Shown here: positions 1 to 4,085 of the stretch, one piece after another
Numbering within the stretch: position 1 is the stretch's first letter
Layout of the letters: each line of letters starts with the position of its first letter
Assembly (NCBI GenBank): GCA_020631035.1
Contig: JAHDIA010000246.1
Location: 1 to 8,378 of the forward strand
Source of the DNA: Chitinophagales bacterium
Lineage (GTDB): Bacteria > Bacteroidota > Bacteroidia > Chitinophagales > UBA2359
DNA length: 8,378 bases
Reading direction: 5' to 3'
Made by a program: the position numbers and the translations under genes
Notes under the pieces: model-generated
What the model saw: only the letters and a program-made list of their open reading frames with translations
Told to the model about the DNA's origin: nothing
Database searches by the model: none

Positions 1-52
1 ATTTTTTAATATTTTGACTATGCCTTTTCGTCCTATACTGCATCTCGTACTC

Positions 53-81
53 GCCTATGGTCCCGACAGTCGGGACCAGGC
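53..81. repeat. GC-rich intergenic palindrome (REP-like hairpin)
   Basis: Positions 59-67 (GGTCCCGAC) and 69-77 (GTCGGGACC) are perfect reverse complements around one central base. GCCT at 53-56 pairs with AGGC at 78-81 after a two-base bulge, giving a hairpin of about 13 bp. It is much more GC-rich than its surroundings and lies outside any credible gene. No T-run follows on either side, so it is a poor terminator. Short palindromes of this kind often occur in many copies in Bacteroidota intergenic DNA; that it is dispersed here is inference. The rest of 1-155 shows nothing else that can be supported. Confidence 0.6.
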
Positions 82-155
82 TCCGTGCGTTCTTTGTATA
101 AAACAAAAATTCATTAGCCAAAACATCAATTTATTTAAATTACAGTGTACTAAGC

Positions 156-190
156 AAAAAAAGCGGATAGACAGTATTGCCTTCCGCTTT
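156..190 (-). terminator. Rho-independent terminator after the yceI-like gene
   Basis: On the minus strand an 8-bp stem (AAAGCGGA, paired with TCCGCTTT; plus-strand arms 183-190 and 160-167) encloses a 15-nt loop. The right arm runs into seven consecutive T (plus-strand A at 156-162). It begins about 27 bases after the stop codon at 217-219 and would end the transcript of the three-gene envelope cluster. Confidence 0.75.
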
Positions 191-216
191 CAAAAATATA
201 TTGAACTTCTAAAAAA

Positions 217-792
217 TCATCTTTTAAAAGGTTGATAATCCATCTCAACTTTGATTTCTACTTCTTTGGCAATATTGTCTTTGACCACAGCAGGGATTTC
301 AATATCGTAATCAGCTACTGCAATAATAAAAGAAGAATTGGCTTTGATGTTTTCTGCACCCACTTCGATTACCCCTTCAGTCGTTACAGGATTGGTTACA
401 CCGTGGATTGTCAAATCACCAGCAACCTTAACAGTATAAGTACCAGCTTCAGCAAAGTTGACATCTCCTATATTTTCAATGGCACCTTTAAAAACACCCT
501 TAGGATATTTGTCAGATTCCATATAATTTTCGTTGAAGTGTTCTTGCATCAATGCTTTTTCAAATTCAAATGCTTTGATGAGTACAGCAAACTCCATTTT
601 ACCAGTTTCGGTATCCAAAACACTTGTTGCCTTGTAATTTTCTGCCTCAATTTTTTCCATTGGTGCTTCAGAGAAAAATGAGATGTGTCCTTCTTTAGTG
701 AAAAATTTTCCTGTTTGTGCGTAAGTTGGTGCAAAAGCAAACAACAATACAAAACAGGCAGTAATAGAAATTAGCCAATTTTTAGCCTTCAT
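217..792 (-). CDS. YceI-like lipocalin-fold periplasmic protein
   Basis: A 191-residue exported protein. The N-terminus (MKAKNW, hydrophobic stretch to about residue 22, then PTYAQ) is a type I signal peptide, with cleavage likely after the Ala at about 25. The mature part matches the YceI family. It has a central region with HFNENYMESDKYPKGVFKG (about 84-102), equivalent to the family's 'xFFDxxxYPxxxF' segment. It also has the hallmark GDLTIHGVTNPV (about 125-136), corresponding to the family's 'G.LTihGvTkpv'. YceI proteins form a lipocalin-like barrel that binds a long isoprenoid such as a quinone precursor; the ligand here is not shown. It is last of three genes running the same way, 128 bp after the OB-fold gene, and is followed by a terminator at 156-190. 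The Met at 792 is preferred because the signal peptide begins directly there. Neighbouring haem lipoproteins suggest, by inference only, a link to membrane redox chemistry. Confidence 0.88.
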   Translation of the reverse strand: MKAKNWLISITACFVLLFAFAPTYAQTGKFFTKEGHISFFSEAPMEKIEAENYKATSVLDTETGKMEFAVLIKAFEFEKALMQEHFNENYMESDKYPKGVFKGAIENIGDVNFAEAGTYTVKVAGDLTIHGVTNPVTTEGVIEVGAENIKANSSFIIAVADYDIEIPAVVKDNIAKEVEIKVEMDYQPFKR

Positions 793-820
793 ATTGAATG
801 ATAGTTTTTGTTGTAAATAA

Positions 821-868
821 ATGGTTAAACAAGAATTAGATGGATATTTTTTCCAAAAGCTTAACCAT
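821..868. repeat. Nested inverted repeats upstream of the yceI-like gene
   Basis: ATGGTTAA (821-828) is a perfect reverse complement of TTAACCAT (861-868). Between them TGGA (841-844) pairs with TCCA (852-855). They lie in the 128-bp gap between the OB-fold gene and the yceI-like gene. No proper T-run follows on the minus strand, so this is not an obvious terminator. It could be an operator or a leader-RNA structure, or chance in AT-rich DNA. I found no exact Bacteroidota -7 box (TAnnTTTG) in this gap. Confidence 0.35.
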
Positions 869-920
869 CATTGTACTTAATTGATTTATATTTTTTATTA
901 GCTGGATTCTATATTTTTTG

Positions 921-1325
921 CTAGCTAGATTCAGAACATCTAACCAAGACGACATCTGACAAATAGCCAGTGCAAATTCCTTTTAATTTTATTTTGTTTC
1001 CCTTGGCAAATTTTTGCTTATTGACATTTTTGTCAAACATTTCGCAAGTGACACCAAAGAGCATACCACCATCAAGTGTTACAGTCACCTTACCTTCTTT
1101 ATTGGTACTTACTTCTTGTACAGTTCCTGATATTTCAACAACTTTATCCAAGTATTTTGCATTTGCAGCATTTTCGTCATTTTCAAAAGCTGAGAACAGT
1201 TCTTGACAACTCAAGGAAAAATCTACTTTATCAGCAGCTTCAAGCCCCCTATTATACTCACTCAAACCATAATATGCTCCCAAACCCAATGCCAACAATA
1301 CCAGTAATAAAATGAGTTTCTTCAT
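921..1325 (-). CDS. Exported OB-fold (tRNA_anti-like) protein
   Basis: A 134-residue protein with an uncleaved anchor or signal segment at residues 3-19 (KLILLLVLLALGLGAYY), placing the rest outside the cytoplasm. The C-terminal two thirds reads as an OB-fold. It has KVVEISGTVQEV (about 61-72), an alternating strand around KVTVTLDGGMLFGVTCEM, and a closing KGNKIKLKGICTGYLSDVVLVRC. This is the pattern of the tRNA_anti-like family (PF12869), assigned from memory of the family, not a search. Despite the name such exported versions are not expected to bind tRNA. Cysteines lie near residues 40 and 95, with two more at about 118 and 130, so disulfides are possible. Its start lies 24 bp after the stop of the cytochrome-like lipoprotein gene, so the two are probably co-transcribed. 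Precise function unknown. Confidence 0.75.
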   Translation of the reverse strand: MKKLILLLVLLALGLGAYYGLSEYNRGLEAADKVDFSLSCQELFSAFENDENAANAKYLDKVVEISGTVQEVSTNKEGKVTVTLDGGMLFGVTCEMFDKNVNKQKFAKGNKIKLKGICTGYLSDVVLVRCSESS

Positions 1326-1349
1326 AGAAAAATATTTAGTGTATTTTAA

Positions 1350-1763
1350 TTAGTTGTTCTCAGCTCCTTCTTCAATCCACTGTTGAATCAGTTCCAACTC
1401 AAAGCTGGTGATGCTACCACCTGGAGGCATTGGAGTATAGTCATTACTCCCATCAAGCACCCCTACAAGAGCACCATTGTCTACATAAACTCTCAAATTA
1501 TCATACCCCTCTAAAACGTTTCCCGCCCCCAACACATTCGCCCCTGATTCATTGTGACAATTCAAACAATTGTTATTTTCTAAAATGGGAATAATTTGGG
1601 TGGCATAAGATATGGGAAGTGTATCTTCTTCCATTGCCATCTCATCTGGAGCAAACAAGTCCTCTTCATTGTCACTAGAACAAGAACTCAAATTCATTGT
1701 AGTCACAACGACTGTCACACATGCCAAGAGTATAAAAAAACTTCTCAAATCAATTTTCTGCAT
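1350..1763 (-). CDS. Cytochrome c-like lipoprotein (single CxxCH, PSCyt1-type)
   Basis: A 137-residue haem lipoprotein. A hydrophobic signal (residues 9-23) leads to the lipobox LSSC, with Cys28 as the lipidated residue. The following SSDNEED resembles the acidic surface-export signal of Bacteroidota lipoproteins. The CxxCH haem site is C66-L-N-C69-H70. A downstream YTPMPPGG (Met112) is the likely distal ligand, and the C-terminus ends with the ELELIQQWIEEGAENN helix. ILENNNCLNCH...MPPGG...IxxWIxxGAxNN is the layout of planctomycete-type cytochrome c domains, also common in Bacteroidota, where they usually carry electrons or form part of larger oxidoreductases. It precedes the OB-fold gene by 24 bp and probably starts the three-gene unit, because a terminator separates it from the P460-like gene upstream. 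Redox partner unknown. Confidence 0.85.
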   Translation of the reverse strand: MQKIDLRSFFILLACVTVVVTTMNLSSCSSDNEEDLFAPDEMAMEEDTLPISYATQIIPILENNNCLNCHNESGANVLGAGNVLEGYDNLRVYVDNGALVGVLDGSNDYTPMPPGGSITSFELELIQQWIEEGAENN

Positions 1764-1819
1764 AATTCAATTTTACATCTAAATAAACTTACAAACAAGA
1801 CATATAAAATTTACAATTG

Positions 1820-1866
1820 AAAAAAGAACAAGTCTTTATGTGATTTATTTATACAAAGACTTGTTC
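1820..1866 (-). terminator. Rho-independent terminator after the P460-like gene
   Basis: GAACAAGTCTTT (1826-1837) and AAAGACTTGTTC (1855-1866) are perfect 12-bp reverse complements around a 17-nt AT-rich loop. On the minus strand the stem is followed by a T-run (plus-strand A at 1820-1825). It starts about 48 bases after the stop codon of the P460-like gene. It separates that gene from the cytochrome-like lipoprotein, whose start is 57 bp further on, so the latter probably has its own promoter. Confidence 0.8.
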
Positions 1867-1913
1867 AAAAAGTTTCAATAAATTAAACTTGTAAAATGAG
1901 ATTTCCAATTCTT

Positions 1914-2894
1914 TTACTTAGAGAATACAAAGTCTGCTGCTGCTGCTGCATGGCAACCACTACAAGCTTTGAAGCTTGAGTCCCCTCTTTCTGGGTCTCC
2001 ATCTTCATTCACTACAACAGAACCATCAGCATTCAAGATAAACCATTCCCAATTGCCATTGGCAGAATCATAGGTACTCCCTCTTTTAACCATACCAAAG
2101 TAAGCATTAACATTGGGATCATCTGAATCACTTACATGCTTGGCAATCAATGTTCCAACTGGATAACCATTGTCACCAATACTTGCATCATCTTTGAAGT
2201 AGATTTCACGAACACTTGTGGCACTGTTTCCACCATGTGCTCCTCCTTGTAAAAGTGGATCGGTATCTCCTACTTCAGTTGCAACCAATGTCCAATCGCT
2301 GAAATTAGCAAAAGCAGCATCTGTCGCATTGAAATCGCTAGGTCCACCCTTGGTGAATGCAAAATCAACTGCCGCTCCAGCATGGCAGCTACCACAAGCT
2401 TTGAAGCTAGAGTCACCTCTTTGTGGTTCACCAGTATCTGGATCATTTTGAATGGTTCCATCAGCATTTAGGATAAACCATTCCCAATTGCCACCAGCAG
2501 GGTCATAGTCAGCTCCTCTTTTGACCATACCAAAGTATTGATTGATACTTGCGTCTTCAGAATCGCTTACGTGTTTGGCAATCAATGTTCCCATAGGATA
2601 TTCTCCATTTGCAGGATCTTGTCCACCACTGTAATAAATTTTTCTCACACTCGTTGAGGTAGCAGCTCCATGTGCGCCTCCCAATGAGGTATATGTGCTC
2701 AATCCGCTTTCTTCACCAGAAAGGGTCCAAGAAGTCAAACCAGCAAAAGTTTGATCATCGGCTATAAAGTCAGGAGTTTCCTCCTCCATCATCATCATGT
2801 CATCAGGATCATCCTCATCATCGCTACAGGATTGATTGGTGATGACCATAAACAGAGCCAGAAAAACGGATAAAAAAAGATAACTTTTCTTCAT
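1914..2894 (-). CDS. Lipoprotein with two tandem cytochrome P460-like haem domains
   Basis: A 326-residue lipoprotein. The signal segment (residues 4-18) ends at the lipobox NQSC, with Cys23 lipidated. It is followed directly by SDDEDD and an Asp/Met/Glu-rich linker to about residue 40; CSDDE matches the surface-export signal known for Bacteroidota lipoproteins. Two homologous domains follow, about 44-182 and 192-326. Each has GTLIAKHVSDS, YFGMVKRG, GNWEWFILNADG and RGDSSFKAC, and ends in CxxCHA (C167-C170-H171 and C311-C314-H315). This order fits the cytochrome P460 family, whose members bind haem c near the C-terminus and, in true P460s, cross-link a lysine to the haem. Candidate lysines are K107/K252 and K125/K270; which one, if any, is cross-linked cannot be read from sequence. 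True P460s oxidise hydroxylamine, but single-domain homologues are often of unknown role. The duplication is visible in the DNA with a period near 432 bp. It is transcribed alone from the divergent region at 2895-3222. Confidence 0.83.
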   Translation of the reverse strand: MKKSYLFLSVFLALFMVITNQSCSDDEDDPDDMMMMEEETPDFIADDQTFAGLTSWTLSGEESGLSTYTSLGGAHGAATSTSVRKIYYSGGQDPANGEYPMGTLIAKHVSDSEDASINQYFGMVKRGADYDPAGGNWEWFILNADGTIQNDPDTGEPQRGDSSFKACGSCHAGAAVDFAFTKGGPSDFNATDAAFANFSDWTLVATEVGDTDPLLQGGAHGGNSATSVREIYFKDDASIGDNGYPVGTLIAKHVSDSDDPNVNAYFGMVKRGSTYDSANGNWEWFILNADGSVVVNEDGDPERGDSSFKACSGCHAAAAADFVFSK

Positions 2895-3005
2895 ACCTAA
2901 TTTATGTAGTTTAGTTTATAAAATATTTTCTTGTTTTTGGGATACACCATCACACTCTGTCCCTCTATTCATAAAATATTATGCAATTAAGCCTTTATTT
3001 GAAAC

Positions 3006-3044
3006 ATAAAACATCGGCTGGGTGACATTTGTGAAAATGCCTAT
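3006..3044. repeat. Direct repeat, copy 1
   Basis: First of two near-identical ~40-bp blocks. The core CATCGGCTGRGTGACATTT is shared except for one purine (G here, A in copy 2). The right part ends in GCCTAT in both, with a one-base length difference. Copy starts are 92 bp apart, both in the divergent promoter region. This is either a pair of operator sites or two members of a dispersed repeat family. Confidence 0.75.
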
Positions 3045-3097
3045 TAATTTGTATCCATTTAACTGAATACCTTTGCAAGTAAAAGCATATTCTATAT

Positions 3098-3137
3098 ATA
3101 AAACATCGGCTGAGTGACATTTACGTAAAAAGCCTAT
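3098..3137. repeat. Direct repeat, copy 2
   Basis: Second copy of the block at 3006-3044. It carries ATAAAACATCGGC, then TGAGTGACATTT, a diverged ACGTAAAAA spacer and the same GCCTAT end. It lies 85 bp before the start of the Cys-rich small gene. Its last bases form the left arm of the inverted repeat at 3131-3150, which copy 1 lacks. Confidence 0.75.
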
Positions 3138-3150
3138 AAAAGGATAGGCT
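3131..3150. repeat. Short perfect inverted repeat
   Basis: AGCCTAT (3131-3137) and ATAGGCT (3144-3150) are exact reverse complements around a six-base spacer. It lies 72 bp upstream of the Cys-rich small gene. With a 7-bp stem and no T-run it is more likely a binding site or a leader hairpin than a terminator. Confidence 0.5.
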
Positions 3151-3222
3151 CTGAATAAAGTTAATATAAAAATCCATATATATGTATAAAGATATACAGT
3201 TTGTTATCATAAAGACTTTAAA

Positions 3223-3519
3223 ATGGGAAAAAAAGGGAAAAATCAATATTTGTATAGCATTAGTTGTGCGCAATGTGCTGCCTTTGTTATGAACTATCGC
3301 AAAGGTGGTAAAGGAGCTTTGTTGCGTTGTTTTGTTGAGGGTATAGAATCACCTGAAAAATTGGCTGCATACAAACAAAAAGCCAATTCTAAAGAGGATT
3401 TAGATAATTTGTGCTGCCCTCAATGTGATTGTTTGATGGGTGTTCCAATGATTTATAAAGATGGTCGCTTGGCTTTTCGGATGTTGAATGGCTATTTTCA
3501 CAAGAAGTTGATTAAGTAA
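3223..3519 (+). CDS. Small Cys-rich zinc-ribbon-like protein, function unknown
   Basis: A 98-residue basic protein without signal peptide or membrane segment, so probably cytoplasmic. Two cysteine pairs, C15-A-Q-C18 and C65-P-Q-C68, are spaced like the knuckles of a zinc ribbon; C36, C64 and C70 are extra. The middle (about 41-62) is a charged, probably helical insert. The C-terminus (GVPMIYKDGRLAFRMLNGYFHKKLIK) would form strands after the second knuckle. The CxxC pairs, a coherent hydrophobic pattern and an AT-rich upstream region support a real gene, but I recognise no named family. The start is the ATG before GKKGKN; no strong Shine-Dalgarno is visible, which is usual in Bacteroidota. It diverges from the P460-like gene and converges with the giant surface-protein gene, so there is no operon context for its role. 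Nucleic-acid binding is only a guess from the fold and charge. Confidence 0.7.
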   Translation: MGKKGKNQYLYSISCAQCAAFVMNYRKGGKGALLRCFVEGIESPEKLAAYKQKANSKEDLDNLCCPQCDCLMGVPMIYKDGRLAFRMLNGYFHKKLIK

Positions 3520-3548
3520 TCTGCGAAGGCGACTAAACTTTTTAAACT

Positions 3549-3692
3549 AGCCCCGATAGGAACGGTTACCCCACAGCGGGCTTCGACAGACTCAGCCTCC
3601 TTGTGGGTATTTGACTTTCGTTTTGGGTTATTGCTCAGTGAAGCTGTCAAACCGAAGCGAGGAGTAAAAGTGGATAGCGGGCAATCAAGTAG
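3549..3692 (+). ncRNA. Composite intergenic structured element (possibly Flavo-1-like)
   Basis: The left end TAGCCCCGATAGGAACGG (3549-3565) and right end GTGGATAGCGGGC (about 3670-3682) look, from memory, like the two ends of a dispersed Bacteroidota intergenic motif; I associate it with the Flavo-1 RNA, not verified. The GCCC and GGGC ends can pair. Inside are further arms. CCCACA (3570-3575) pairs with TGTGGG (3602-3607). GCTTCGACAGACTCAGC (about 3580-3596) is an imperfect reverse complement of GCTCAGTGAAGCTGTCAAACC (3633-3653). The latter resembles another common palindromic repeat of this phylum, so one repeat may sit within another. It begins about 30 bp after the stop of the Cys-rich gene and is GC-richer than its flanks. 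It could serve as the transcript end of that gene. The exact right border is uncertain. Confidence 0.45.
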
Positions 3693-3778
3693 CGACGAAG
3701 CATAAAACACTTGCTCCTAAGCATATAAAAAATGGTTCTTTGACAATTTTTCGGAAGAGAGATGATTGTCAGAGAAGC

Positions 3779-3830
3779 AAAAAAGTTAAGGCGTACTGTA
3801 TATTGCCATCTGCAATTTTTAGTACGCCTT
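3779..3830 (-). terminator. Two-tier hairpin, possible secondary terminator
   Basis: AAGGCGTACT (3788-3797) and AGTACGCCTT (3821-3830) form a perfect 10-bp outer stem. Within it ATTGC (3802-3806) pairs with GCAAT (3812-3816), separated by a small internal loop. On the minus strand six T (plus-strand A at 3779-3784) follow after three bases, so it could be a backup terminator for the giant gene. That gene already has a strong terminator 200 bp earlier, so this could instead be a small mobile palindrome or a structured RNA. Confidence 0.4.
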
Positions 3831-4026
3831 GAAAAACTACCCTCCGATAAAATTCCCATTTCTGGGAAATATCTTGTTGTTATATCTCTTATATTGAAAT
3901 ATGCGTACCAAAAACATAACTCATTGATTATCAATAATCTAAATTTTCGCACTTCCTTAATTCCTTCTATATATCAGAGATTTTTCTAATTGGTAGAATT
4001 TTGCAAACAACTTGAGTAAAGGGCAT

Positions 4027-4054
4027 AAAAAAAGCCCCAAGCCCGTTGGGGCTT
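4027..4054 (-). terminator. Rho-independent terminator after the giant surface-protein gene
   Basis: On the minus strand AAGCCCCAA and TTGGGGCTT form a perfect 9-bp stem (plus-strand arms 4046-4054 and 4032-4040) with a five-base loop. Seven T follow at once (plus-strand A at 4027-4033). It begins 31 bases after the stop codon at 4086-4088. This is the strongest terminator in the window. Confidence 0.92.
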
Positions 4055-4085
4055 GAGGCTAGATACCACGTCACTACTAACCTTA

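Larger units (their letters stand above)
2895..3222. other. Divergent intergenic region
   Basis: This 328-bp AT-rich region separates the start of the P460-like gene (minus) from the start of the Cys-rich small gene (plus), so promoters for both must lie here. Beyond the direct repeat pair and the small inverted repeat listed separately I see nothing specific. I found no perfect Bacteroidota promoter (TTG spaced from TAnnTTTG) on either strand, and no coding potential. Confidence 0.6.
3520..4085. other. Non-coding region between two convergent genes
   Basis: This 566-bp stretch lies between the end of the plus-strand Cys-rich gene and the end of the minus-strand giant gene. It contains the composite structured element (about 3549-3692), a two-tier hairpin (3788-3830), a 6-bp hairpin with a four-base loop (TTCCCA 3853-3858, TGGGAA 3863-3868) and the terminator at 4027-4054. 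Open frames here (for example 3647-3952 minus, 3762-3989 plus) have biased, low-complexity translations and cross the hairpins, so I do not call genes. Positions 3700-3775 and 3875-4020 show nothing I can name. Confidence 0.6.

Noticed and set aside
14..235. Plus-strand open frame of 73 codons
   Set aside because: It crosses the GC-rich palindrome and the terminator hairpin at 156-190, overlaps the end of the yceI-like gene, and its translation shows no domain or signal.
1826..1866. Perfect 12-bp inverted repeat considered as transposon ends
   Set aside because: The 17-base spacing and adjacent T-run on the minus strand, just after a stop codon, fit a terminator; no transposase or target duplication is present.
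793..3222. Search for standard Bacteroidota promoters (TTG with TAnnTTTG)
   Set aside because: No exact -7 match with a suitable upstream TTG was found before the four minus-strand genes or the plus-strand small gene. Near matches in such AT-rich DNA are not convincing, so no promoter is called.
3498..3710. 70-codon minus-strand frame over the composite repeat
   Set aside because: It overlaps the 3' end of the Cys-rich gene and lies almost wholly within the palindromic element; there is no coding signature.
3647..3952. 101-codon minus-strand open frame between the convergent genes
   Set aside because: It spans the composite repeat's end and two hairpins, has no recognisable domain, and its composition fits chance. 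The overlapping plus-strand frame at 3762-3989 is rejected for the same reason.
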